From NCBI GenBank assembly GCA_041674705.1, contig JBAYVF010000002.1:1-64000 (forward strand): a DNA stretch of 64,000 nucleotides, read 5' to 3'. The DNA comes from Aquincolibacterium sp041674705. Lineage in GTDB: Bacteria > Omnitrophota > Omnitrophia > Omnitrophales > Aquincolibacteriaceae. Within the stretch, counting starts at the first letter, position 1, and each line of letters opens with the position of its first letter. Under the pieces are notes generated by a model. The model was not told where the DNA came from. It saw only the letters and a list, made by a program, of their open reading frames with translations, and made no database searches. The translations under genes were made by a program, and so were the position numbers. Below are positions 37,324 through 44,096 of this stretch, in pieces.

Positions 37324-37414
37324 CCCTGATTTGAAGCATGACTTAATGTCATGATTCAGGGGCGAGTGGCCGACCCGAAACTTGCCTCGTATAACGAGGC
37401 GAGTGGAGGGCGCC
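37324..37414. repeat. Hairpin element with GTGGCCGACC...GGCGCC core (copy 1)
   Basis: The outer stem CCCTGA/TCAGGG encloses CATGAC-TTAAT-GTCATG. Then GTGGCCGACCCGAA (37366-37379), a second hairpin CTTGCCTCG/CGAGGCGAG, and GGAGGGCGCC (37405-37414). The same order occurs after tRNA-Leu (43979-44051): CATGAC-TAAT-GTCATG, GTGGCCGACCTGAA, GGAAGGCGCC. Confidence 0.65.
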
Positions 37415-37475
37415 AAATCCCTGGTTCTTCCCCAACAAACGGGAAAAAGTTTTTCCATTTTAAGGAGGCGATTCT

Positions 37476-37859
37476 ATGAAATTTCGAATGATCCCCGTAT
37501 TCCTTTTAGCCATGGTGTTTATTCCTTTTACAGGCTGCGCGAAGAAAGCGGATCCCAAGAGGTCGATCGAAAAGATCCGGAAAGAAGTGGTAGCAATGCC
37601 TCTGGCGAAGCTCGAGGTCCAGGCCTCCAATTACGCGGCAGCGATCCGTGCCCAAAAGCTTGAGATCGAAAAGATCCAGCAGCAGATACAAAGGATGCCT
37701 ATGGATAAAGTTTTTAGCAATAAGTCCATGACGCGCCGTATCGCGGAGATCGGTCGCGAGGCCGAGGCTCTTTTTGAACGGTATGGGATCTATGCGGAAG
37801 CTTTTCAGAAAAAAGGCGGGGATCTTTCCAAGATCCAGATTGAACCGGTCCAGGCCTAA
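37476..37859 (+). CDS. Lipoprotein with helical body
   Basis: A 127-residue precursor with the lipoprotein signal MKFRMIPVFLLAMVFIPFTG followed by Cys21 (lipobox FTGC). The mature part is a charged helical chain (KLEIEKIQQQIQRM, RRIAEIGREAEALFERYGIY) likely to form a coiled coil. AGGAGG lies 8 bases before the ATG. The function is unknown. A terminator follows at 37919. It forms a single-gene unit. Confidence 0.7.
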   Translation: MKFRMIPVFLLAMVFIPFTGCAKKADPKRSIEKIRKEVVAMPLAKLEVQASNYAAAIRAQKLEIEKIQQQIQRMPMDKVFSNKSMTRRIAEIGREAEALFERYGIYAEAFQKKGGDLSKIQIEPVQA

Positions 37860-37918
37860 GATCGATCCGTTGTTCGAAGGGTATGTCCGATTGTCGCAAC
37901 AGCCGGTTTTTTAAAAAA

Positions 37919-37948
37919 GGGGCTCTCAAGAAGAGCTCCTTTTTTTTT
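37919..37948 (+). terminator. Rho-independent terminator
   Basis: GGGGCTCT (37919-37926) pairs with AGAGCTCC (37932-37939), one G-U, and is followed directly by nine T bases. It ends the lipoprotein gene. Confidence 0.85.
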
Positions 37949-38020
37949 GAGTTTCTGAACTATCCTGACTTTTGTTTTCTTTTTATCAGGGGGAGTCAGG
38001 ATTGCCCCGATTTCAGCGGA

Positions 38021-38074
38021 GTTGAAATTGATAGGTATTGGGACAGATTTTCTGAAATTGATAAGAATTGGGAC
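38021..38074. repeat. Two related copies of an intergenic repeat
   Basis: GTTGAAATTGATAGG then TATTGGGAC (38021-38044), and GAAATTGATAAGAATTGGGA at 38054-38073. The first copy matches, with two differences over 24 bases, the reverse complement of 52583-52606 inside the palindromic element there. Confidence 0.65.
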
Positions 38075-38114
38075 TATAATGCCCCGTTCTAGGGGATAAC
38101 CGGAGAGAGAACTT

Positions 38115-39233
38115 TTGAAGATCCTGCACATGGCAACTCATCTCAACACCGGCGGCATCACGTCCTATCTTTTGATCCTGAGCAAAGAACAGACGAAGGC
38201 CGGACATGAGGTTTACATCTGGGCGAGCGCGGGGGAGCGCTCAGGGGATTTTAGGCCCTGTTCTGCCGGGATCGTGCCGGATGTGCCCCGGTGTAAAAGC
38301 GAGCTTTCGCCCAACCTTTGGACGCAACTTCCAAAACTGGTTTCCTTCCTTAAAAAGAATCCGGTGGATATTATTCACTGCCACACCCGTGTCGCGCAGG
38401 TCCTTGCCGCGGCGGCGGGCTTTTTCGTCAAGACCCCGTATGTCTCCACAGCGCATATGCTTTATAAAAAACGGTTGGGCCGGAGACTTTTCCCTTGTTG
38501 GGGGAAGGCTGTTATTGCCATTTCCAGGGCCATGCAGGAAGGCCTCCTCGAAGTTTTCGGGCGGGAAAACCTGCCTCTGATAGAAATCGTGCTCAATGGC
38601 ATTGATATCGGGGCATTGCGTGCCAGGATCGATCAAACGGACCGGGAAGCTGTGCGGAAAAGTTATGGATATGCCTCCAACCATCTTGTGGTGGCATCCA
38701 TGGCCCGCTTGATCCCGGTGAAAGGCGCGCACTTGCTCGTGGAGGCGTTTGCGATCGCAAGAAAAAAGGTTCCTCACATGCGACTGCTTTTGGGTGGTTC
38801 CGGTGAGGATGTTTATGTCCAAAATCTCAAACGACGTGTTACCGAATTGGGTCTCGAGACAGATGTTTTGTTCCTCGGGAATGTGACTGAGATCGAAAAA
38901 CCTCTGAAAGCCACGGATATTTTTGTAGCACCTTATGTTTGGGAGGAAGCTTTCGGCATTGCGGTTCTGGAGGCCATGATCGCAGGGCAGGCCATTATCG
39001 GAGCCAAGTCGGGGAGCGTTCCAGAGCTTCTGGATCATGGGCGCCGTGGGCTTCTTTTTGAGAAAGGGGACGTAGAGGCTCTTGCCGAACTTTTGATCAA
39101 GCTTTCTGAGGATGTTCAGCTTCGTAAAGAATTGGGGATGGCCGCCATGGATGGTGCTGAGGAATATTCTTCCGCACACATGGGTGAAGGTGTTCAGAAG
39201 GTTTATGAAGAAGTGTTGAAGCACCGGCTATGA
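38115..39233 (+). CDS. Glycosyltransferase family 4 (GT-B)
   Basis: The 372-residue enzyme has the GT4 layout: N-terminal MATHLNTGGITSYLLILSKE, IIHCHTRVAQVLAAAAG, an acceptor-side domain, then VASMARLIPVKGAHLLVEAF and the EX7E-type donor site EEAFGIAVLEAMIAGQAIIG with SGSVPELLDHGRRGLLF. It transfers a sugar from a nucleotide donor to a lipid or polysaccharide, probably at the inner membrane in LPS or capsule synthesis. The TTG start at 38115 follows GGAGAGAG and opens directly into the glycosyltransferase fold. It lies 13 bases before mnmA, in the same direction. Confidence 0.92.
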   Translation: MKILHMATHLNTGGITSYLLILSKEQTKAGHEVYIWASAGERSGDFRPCSAGIVPDVPRCKSELSPNLWTQLPKLVSFLKKNPVDIIHCHTRVAQVLAAAAGFFVKTPYVSTAHMLYKKRLGRRLFPCWGKAVIAISRAMQEGLLEVFGRENLPLIEIVLNGIDIGALRARIDQTDREAVRKSYGYASNHLVVASMARLIPVKGAHLLVEAFAIARKKVPHMRLLLGGSGEDVYVQNLKRRVTELGLETDVLFLGNVTEIEKPLKATDIFVAPYVWEEAFGIAVLEAMIAGQAIIGAKSGSVPELLDHGRRGLLFEKGDVEALAELLIKLSEDVQLRKELGMAAMDGAEEYSSAHMGEGVQKVYEEVLKHRL

Positions 39234-39246
39234 AGAAACCTAACTC

Positions 39247-40338
39247 GTGAAAAAATCTTTCCGCAAGAAGATCGTGGTCGGGATGTCCGGGGGCGTGGAT
39301 TCTTCCATGGCGCTTGTGCTTCTAAAAGAAATGGGTTGGGATCCAGTCGGCGTTTCACTTAAGTATCCTGTTTGGGAAGACCCTGAGAATTGCCTCAAGG
39401 AGAATGTCTGCTGCAGTGCGGAGTCTTTCCAGATCGCGGCCAATGTTTGCAAAAAACTTGGCGTTCCCCATCACATTTTTGATGTATCCCGGGATTTTAA
39501 AAGAGAAGTCATTGATTATTTTCTCGGTCGTCTGCGCAATCACAAAACCCCGAACCCCTGTGTGATGTGTAACCGGTATCTTAAATTCAAGAAACTTCTC
39601 GATTGGGCCAAGCGGCATGGGATCGACTCTGTGGCGACCGGGCATTATGCGCGGGTTCGTAAGAATCCGAAAACCAGGAAATTTGAACTTCTCGCGAGTA
39701 AGGACACAGAAAAAGACCAGACTTATTCGCTTAGTTTTCTTTCCCAGGACCAGCTTCGTCATATCGTGCTTCCTCTGGGGGGCTACACTAAACAAGAGAT
39801 TTACAAGATGGCCGAGGAACACGGGTTTGAGATCTTTCTCAAGCGCAAACAAAGCCAGGATTTTTGTTTTGTGTCCGGGAATGCGATGGAGCCGTTCCTC
39901 AGCAAAGAGATCGGACGCAATGAAGGCGAGGTTCGCGATGACGCAGGGCATGTGATCGGCAAGCACCAAGGGCTTCACTTTTATACCGTCGGTCAGCGCA
40001 AAGGGCTCGGGTTTTCCGGGGGTCCTTTTTTTGTGAAAGGATCTGATGTGAGCCGCAATGTTCTTAAGGTGACTCGAGATGAGAAAAATCTCCTGAGCCG
40101 GGAAGTATTTTTTTCTCCCTGTAATTTTATCAGCGGAATGCCTAAGCGTGCTGTGCGCGTCAAGGCAAAGATCCGGTATCGTCAGGCAGCGGCACCTGGC
40201 ATGTTGCATCCTCTCCCCGGAAATAAAGCAAAGATCATTTTTGATAAACCCCAGCGTGCCGTAACCCCAGGCCAATTTGCCGTGCTTTACCAACGGAATG
40301 TTTGCCTCGGGGCGGGGGAGATTCAGAGTAAAGAATGA
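39247..40338 (+). CDS. mnmA: tRNA-specific 2-thiouridylase
   Basis: The 363-residue protein has the PP-loop VVGMSGGVDSSMAL at residues 11-24, the catalytic Cys105 in NPCVMCNRYLKF, the second catalytic cysteine in QSQDFCFVSG near 207, and GLHFYTVGQRKGLGFSGGPF plus a C-terminal beta-barrel with PRRAVTPGQ-like QRAVTPGQFAVLY. It makes 2-thiouridine at position 34 of tRNA-Lys, Glu and Gln. Length is normal. A GTG start 13 bases after the glycosyltransferase stop is used because it immediately precedes the conserved N-terminus. Confidence 0.95.
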   Translation: MKKSFRKKIVVGMSGGVDSSMALVLLKEMGWDPVGVSLKYPVWEDPENCLKENVCCSAESFQIAANVCKKLGVPHHIFDVSRDFKREVIDYFLGRLRNHKTPNPCVMCNRYLKFKKLLDWAKRHGIDSVATGHYARVRKNPKTRKFELLASKDTEKDQTYSLSFLSQDQLRHIVLPLGGYTKQEIYKMAEEHGFEIFLKRKQSQDFCFVSGNAMEPFLSKEIGRNEGEVRDDAGHVIGKHQGLHFYTVGQRKGLGFSGGPFFVKGSDVSRNVLKVTRDEKNLLSREVFFSPCNFISGMPKRAVRVKAKIRYRQAAAPGMLHPLPGNKAKIIFDKPQRAVTPGQFAVLYQRNVCLGAGEIQSKE

Positions 40339-40391
40339 TCCACGGTCCACGCACCACGTTCCACGTGGTCCATGGATCGTGGCCCGTGGAG
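40338..40391. repeat. Degenerate CCACG-type repeat, inverted
   Basis: A run of loose copies of CCACG(N)TCCACG (GATCCACGGTCCACGCACCA and CGTTCCACGTGG) is followed by inverted copies (GTGGTCCATGG, ATCGTGGCCCGTGG), so it can fold as one long imperfect hairpin. It lies in the gap after mnmA. Its style matches other degenerate repeats in this window (50013, 59481, 61576, 63068). Confidence 0.6.
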
Positions 40392-40482
40392 CGGCGTTAT
40401 TCGCATTGATTGACAACGCTCGCTAAAATGATAATAATGACTCAGGTTTTTTACCCCACAATATCTCCAAAGGAGAGCGACC

Positions 40483-41019
40483 ATGGCCAATAATAAAAAA
40501 AAGGAAGAGACCCAGGAGAAGATCCTCGATGTCGACGCAAGCATGCAGGGGACCATTTCGTTTAAAGACCCTGTGAATCTGCGGATCAACGGAAGTTTCG
40601 AGGGCAAACTCGATACGCGCGGCAATCTTACGATCGGCGAGAACGCCAAGGTTAGCGCGAATATCCACGGCGACAATATTGTGATCGCCGGAAAAGTGTC
40701 CGGGGATGTTATCGCGACCCGGAGTCTTTCCATCCTCGGAACGGCGACGCTTAAGGGAAATCTCACGACGCCGCGCTTGAGCATCGGAGACGGCGCGATC
40801 CTTCAAGGGCTAGTGAGTATGCAAGGCGTGGGCGCTTCAGACGGGGCGGATACTTTCCTGACCCTCAAGGATGTGGCGCAGTATCTGGAGGTAGAGTCGA
40901 AAGTGATCGAGGAATGGGCTCACTCCAAAAAGATTCCGGCGCGTTTTGACAATGGCCACTGGGTTTTTACCAAGGCCGAAGTGGATCAATGGATCCAGCA
41001 GGAACGGGCTCGGGTCTAA
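40483..41019 (+). CDS. Bactofilin fused to an excisionase-like HTH
   Basis: Residues about 15-115 are a bactofilin domain (GTISFKDPVNLRINGSFEGK, LDTRGNLTIGENAKVSANIH, GKVSGDVIATRSLSILGTA), a right-handed beta-helix that polymerises without nucleotides. A C-terminal MerR/excisionase-like HTH (HTH_17) follows at about 125-178: FLTLKDVAQYLEVESKVIEE, ARFDNGHWVFTKAEVDQWIQ. Bactofilins normally lack such a domain, so a DNA- or protein-binding role at the cell cortex is inferred. AAGGAG lies 9 bases before the ATG (GGAGAGCGACC ATG). The next gene encodes a membrane-anchored version of the same HTH. Confidence 0.85.
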   Translation: MANNKKKEETQEKILDVDASMQGTISFKDPVNLRINGSFEGKLDTRGNLTIGENAKVSANIHGDNIVIAGKVSGDVIATRSLSILGTATLKGNLTTPRLSIGDGAILQGLVSMQGVGASDGADTFLTLKDVAQYLEVESKVIEEWAHSKKIPARFDNGHWVFTKAEVDQWIQQERARV

Positions 41020-41098
41020 GATTCTAAATTCGGACTCCGTTGTTTTTTCGGTCATAAAGTATTCCCATCTCTTTTCGTCCTAAGGCGGTTGATCTATC

Positions 41099-41407
41099 AT
41101 GAATAACATGCTGACCCTCGATGAAGTGAAGAATTTTCTCGAGGTCGAACAACAGGTGATCGAAAAGTTCATCCAGGACGAAGTTTTGCATGCCTACAAG
41201 ATCGGCGGCGTGTACATCCGTTTCCGGAAAGAAGAGGTGCTTGGCCTCAAGTATGACGTCCTTCTTAAGAAAAAAAAGACGGAGACCTCGGGTTCTTTGG
41301 GACAACGGTTGTGGAATTTTTGGCGATTCAACAATTTTTACATTATCTCCATCATGGTCATTATAGTATTGGCGTATTGGTTCCTTCACACCACGGTATC
41401 CTCGTAG
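41099..41407 (+). CDS. Membrane-anchored excisionase-like HTH protein
   Basis: The 102-residue product has an N-terminal HTH_17-like domain (MLTLDEVKNFLEVEQQVIEK, then HAYKIGGVYIRFRKEEVLGL) related to that fused to the bactofilin upstream, a basic linker (LKKKKTETSG), and a single C-terminal membrane helix (FYIISIMVIIVLAYWFL). It probably faces its HTH to the cytoplasm. The pairing with the bactofilin fusion suggests the two work together at the membrane. No family name is known to me for this architecture. Confidence 0.75.
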   Translation: MNNMLTLDEVKNFLEVEQQVIEKFIQDEVLHAYKIGGVYIRFRKEEVLGLKYDVLLKKKKTETSGSLGQRLWNFWRFNNFYIISIMVIIVLAYWFLHTTVSS

Positions 41408-41416
41408 GGCGCTCTT

Positions 41417-41800
41417 TTGAAGATCCTTCAGGGTATTGATCTGGTCAAGGTTGAGCGGATGGAGCGAATGATCGGGAGGCCGTCCGGGCAAGCGTTTCTG
41501 AACCGCGTCTTTAGCACTTCGGAGCAGGCCTACTGCGGCTCCAAGCGCATGAAATTCGAGCATTACGCAGCTCGCTTTGCCGCCAAAGAAGCGCTTCTGA
41601 AGGCCCTGAAAGTTCGTCCGAAAAAGGATCGACGGCTTTCCGGTATTGAGGTGGGACGCGAAGCGACCGGGAAACCGTTTATTGCCCTGAATGCGGAGAG
41701 TCGTAAGCAGCTCCGTATTCCGTCACAGGCACAGATCGAATTGTCGGTTGCGCACGAACGGGAATATGCGATTGCGACCGTCGTCATCGTGATTCCCTAG
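41417..41800 (+). CDS. acpS: Holo-[acyl-carrier-protein] synthase
   Basis: The 127-residue protein has the AcpS signature: GIDLVKVERMERMI near the N-terminus (Mg-binding Asp) and YAARFAAKEALLKAL (Glu) near residue 50, followed by GRPFI-like TGKPFIALN and VSVAHEREYAIA-like LSVAHEREYAIAT. It attaches phosphopantetheine to acyl carrier protein. The TTG start lies 10 bases after the upstream stop, and no better start exists. It has no strong ribosome-binding site, so translational coupling to the upstream gene is plausible. Confidence 0.92.
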   Translation: MKILQGIDLVKVERMERMIGRPSGQAFLNRVFSTSEQAYCGSKRMKFEHYAARFAAKEALLKALKVRPKKDRRLSGIEVGREATGKPFIALNAESRKQLRIPSQAQIELSVAHEREYAIATVVIVIP

Positions 41801-41854
41801 TACCTCAACCCTATTGATTTGTGAGGGGGGAGACTCAGTGCTATGGTGAGCGGT

Positions 41855-41884
41855 GATTGAAATTGGCAACTGCCAATTTCAATC
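41855..41884. repeat. Perfect palindrome with TTGAAATTG core
   Basis: GATTGAAATTGGCA and its exact complement flank AC. It lies between acpS and the deacetylase gene. The core TTGAAATTG also occurs in the repeats at 38021 and 52609. Confidence 0.65.
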
Positions 41885-41914
41885 GAGTCGAACCATTAGG
41901 CGAAAGAGAGAGCT

Positions 41915-42688
41915 ATGAAACAGAAGACACTTATCATCAATGCGGATGACTGCAATCTGACCTCCCAGGTCACGGAAGCCATTTTGAAGGCCCACGAGAA
42001 CGGGATCGTGACCAGCACGACTTTTTTGATCAACCTTCCCATGGGACCGGACGTGGTCCGGGAACTTTTGGCCAGGAAAAAACTCGGGATTGGGTTGCAT
42101 TTAAATGTCACGCTCGGGAAACCTGTGGCCAAGCCAGGGCTTGTGAGATCGCTTCTTCAGAAGGATGGACGCTTCAAAAAAAAGGATGAGTACTCTGCAA
42201 AAAAACTGCCGCCTGTTTCTGAGATCAAGGAAGAGTTCAAAGCTCAGCTCCAGAAATTCGTGAAGACCTTCAAACGATTACCGACCCATGTGGATGTCCA
42301 TCATCACATGCACGATTTCAGGCCGTTCCTGGAAGCGCTTGCGGCAGTTGCCGGGAAACACGATCTGCCTGTCCGTTGGACGAGGCTTTTGACCGAACCG
42401 GATGTCAGGAACGCGCATAAGGATCTCAGGACCACGGACCATTTTTATGGCAACATCGACCCGCACACGTTCTGGACGGAAGAAGTATTGAGGCATTTGC
42501 TTTTCACACTTCCGGAGGGAACGAGCGAGATCATGTGCCATCCGGGATGGGTGGACGATGAGCTTTGCGCTATCAGTTCGCTGACGATCCCGCGCGAGCG
42601 GGAATATCAGCTTTTTAGTTTGAAAGAATTACGCAATTATATCAGCCATCTTGGGATCAAACTGACGCACTTTGGGGGTTTGAAGTAA
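41915..42688 (+). CDS. YdjC/ChbG-type carbohydrate deacetylase
   Basis: The 257-residue protein carries the family hallmarks: LIINADDCNL at the N-terminus (metal-binding Asp), GLHLNVTLGKPV, and THVDVHHHMHDF with the metal-binding histidines. MCHPGWVDDEL near 210 is the C-terminal metal-site phrase. Family members remove acetyl groups from N-acetylated sugars such as chitobiose; PVC and Omnitrophota genomes often use them in LPS or hopanoid pathways (HpnK-like). The exact substrate is unknown. AAAGAGAGAG precedes the ATG. Confidence 0.9.
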   Translation: MKQKTLIINADDCNLTSQVTEAILKAHENGIVTSTTFLINLPMGPDVVRELLARKKLGIGLHLNVTLGKPVAKPGLVRSLLQKDGRFKKKDEYSAKKLPPVSEIKEEFKAQLQKFVKTFKRLPTHVDVHHHMHDFRPFLEALAAVAGKHDLPVRWTRLLTEPDVRNAHKDLRTTDHFYGNIDPHTFWTEEVLRHLLFTLPEGTSEIMCHPGWVDDELCAISSLTIPREREYQLFSLKELRNYISHLGIKLTHFGGLK

Positions 42689-42702
42689 GTCGGGGGGGAA
42701 GG

Positions 42703-42894
42703 CTATTTGACGATCGTGCCGTCTAACGTCTCGAAAATGATCGTCACGAGATTGTGGCACTTGGGGCATTTGATCTGTTTGAAGGCCTGGATGTTGTCGT
42801 GCTTGGGGCGGTACATGATCGAGAGGATCTTGGTAACGAAGCTGGCTTCACTGCCGGACCATTGGCAAGCGGGACAGTTATAAGCTGATTTCAT
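42703..42894 (-). CDS. Small zinc-ribbon protein
   Basis: The 63-residue product has two CxxC knuckles (YNCPACQWSG and IKCPKCHNLV) 36 residues apart, forming one probable zinc ribbon. On the minus strand GAGAGGCACCG precedes the ATG. The gene converges on the deacetylase gene. Function unknown; size and pattern resemble small zinc-ribbon proteins seen throughout bacteria. Confidence 0.65.
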   Translation of the reverse strand: MKSAYNCPACQWSGSEASFVTKILSIMYRPKHDNIQAFKQIKCPKCHNLVTIIFETLDGTIVK

Positions 42895-43019
42895 CGGTGC
42901 CTCTCGTTAGAGTTTAATAACCTTTGTTGCGCATAAAAAGCATCGGCTTGGGCGCTTAAAAACTTTAAATGTGTTTGGTTTCGGGGATATCTTCTCGAGT
43001 GAGGAAAAGGAGGCTATTA

Positions 43020-43358
43020 ATGCGGGTTCGATGGATCGTTTTTGTCTTTATTCTGATGTTGCTGGTGCCTTTTCGTGCGGCTCACGCCAATTCGCCCGGC
43101 TATTGGAAGCAGATGGGGCTAACTTTCGGCCGCGGCGTGAAGAATCTTGTCAGTTGGCCGTATGAGATCCCTTATACCATCGCCAAACATGACAGGGACG
43201 ATAATGGAAATCCACGTTTTTTTCGTGACACAGCCGGTTTTTTTGACGGTACGTTTCGCGCTGTGACAAGGCTAGGATGCGGTGCCTGGGACGTCCTTTT
43301 TTCCGTGGTGCCCGGGGCCCAGAACGATTTGCCTCTCACACCCGAGGCTTTCTTTTAA
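43020..43358 (+). CDS. Exosortase-associated protein, TIGR04073-like
   Basis: The 112-residue precursor has a signal peptide (MRVRWIVFVFILMLLVPFRA, cut likely after AHA). The mature part has GRGVKNLVSWPYEIPYTIAK, DTAGFFDGTFRAVTRLGCGA, WDVLFSVVP and LPLTPEAFF, matching the exosortase-system-associated family TIGR04073 as I know it. AGGAGG lies 4 bases before the ATG. No exosortase gene is in the window, but the ExeA-like ATPase at 48635 is of a kind found in such systems. The role is unknown. Confidence 0.75.
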   Translation: MRVRWIVFVFILMLLVPFRAAHANSPGYWKQMGLTFGRGVKNLVSWPYEIPYTIAKHDRDDNGNPRFFRDTAGFFDGTFRAVTRLGCGAWDVLFSVVPGAQNDLPLTPEAFF

Positions 43359-43528
43359 AACGCGCTGCACGCTTTCCTTGTAAAACCCTTCCATCTTAAG
43401 TAGAATACCGCCTCTTGTTTCATCGGGAGGCGGGTAAAACCTTCCTTTTTTGAAGTTTTTTTGTGCGTGTGCCGTAGACGGCAATCCATAAGCCGTCACG
43501 GCAACGTATTGATTTATTGAAAATCAAT

Positions 43529-43601
43529 GGGCCGGTAGTTCAGTTGGTAGAACGCCACAATGGCATTGTGGAGGTCAAGGGTTCAACTCCCTTCCGGTCC
43601 A
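43529..43601 (+). tRNA. tRNA-Ala (GGC)
   Basis: Acceptor arms GGGCCGG/CCGGTCC pair with the alanine identity pair G3-U70. The anticodon loop ATGGCAT holds GGC. The T arm has GGTTCAACTCC. CCA is not encoded. A 13-base copy of its 3' end recurs at 43714. Confidence 0.95.
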
Positions 43602-43781
43602 TTCTTCTTCGCTCTGTCCTTAACGGCAGAGCTCCGAAGGAATAGGGTAAAGGTTGGAGCTTGAGAAAGGTTCCTGCGAAGCTGTGAGCGATAAGCTGCA
43701 CAGCGAAGTAGAACCCTTCCGGTCCACCAACTCCCAATGAGTTGGTGCCACGCCGTCAGGACTCATGGAAGTCCTGACGGC
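43589..43781 (+). repeat. Duplicated tRNA-Ala 3' end with hairpins
   Basis: CCCTTCCGGTCCA occurs at 43589-43601 (end of tRNA-Ala) and again at 43714-43726, this time followed by CCA. Directly after the second copy are hairpins CCAACTC/GAGTTGG (43727-43745) and GCCGTCAGGACT/AGTCCTGACGGC (43752-43781). The direct repeats are 125 bases apart and the segment between them holds no gene. Confidence 0.7.
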
Positions 43782-43805
43782 GACGGCATTCTTTTTACGT
43801 CATCT

Positions 43806-43892
43806 GCGAGAGTGGCGGAACTGGCAGACGCACTGGACTCAAAATCCAGCGGTAGCAATACCATGAGAGTTCGATTCTCTCCTCTCGCACCA
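43806..43892 (+). tRNA. tRNA-Leu (CAA), CCA encoded
   Basis: Acceptor arms GCGAGAG (43806-43812) and CTCTCGC (43882-43888), then ACCA. The anticodon stem CTGGA/TCCAG encloses CTCAAAA with anticodon CAA. A short variable arm and T arm GTTCGATTC are present. It is 204 bases upstream of leuS. Confidence 0.95.
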
Positions 43893-44068
43893 AATTCCAG
43901 TAATTTGGTACGACGCCATGGCGGCAAAAGGAAGGCCGCCTATGGCTACGAGGAGATAATCGAAGGGAGCACTTGATTATCAACATGACTAATGTCATGT
44001 TGATGAGTGCGGGTGGCCGACCTGAAGCGAATGAAATGAGCGGAAGGCGCCGATTCTCTCCTCTCGCA
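43872..44068 (+). repeat. Duplicated tRNA-Leu 3' end around a hairpin element
   Basis: CGATTCTCTCCTCTCGCA (18 bases) occurs at 43872-43889 inside tRNA-Leu and identically at 44051-44068. Between them are a perfect hairpin ATCAACATGAC/GTCATGTTGAT (43979-44004) and the GTGGCCGACCTGAA...GGAAGGCGCC core (44013-44051) shared with 37366-37414. This is the layout of a very small element inserted at the tRNA 3' end. Confidence 0.8.
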
Positions 44069-44096
44069 TGTTCTAATTCTCGGAGAAATCCTGACC

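Larger units (their letters stand above)
36826..37475. other. 650-base noncoding stretch rich in hairpins
   Basis: No convincing gene in either strand. From left to right: a stem TTTCAAAAAC/GTTTTGAAA near 36831; a region 36895-36955 without clear structure; a perfect hairpin AATGTCGTAATTG/CAATTACGACATT around 36962-36993; a TATAAT at 37182-37187 and another at 37201-37206; a tRNA-like relic at 37207-37260; a 17-base hairpin at 37259-37295; and a repeated element at 37324-37414. It may be the right edge of the island. Confidence 0.5.

Noticed and set aside
38241..40416. Minus-strand frames opposite the glycosyltransferase and mnmA
   Set aside because: No ribosome-binding site and no family resemblance; plus-strand genes are certain.
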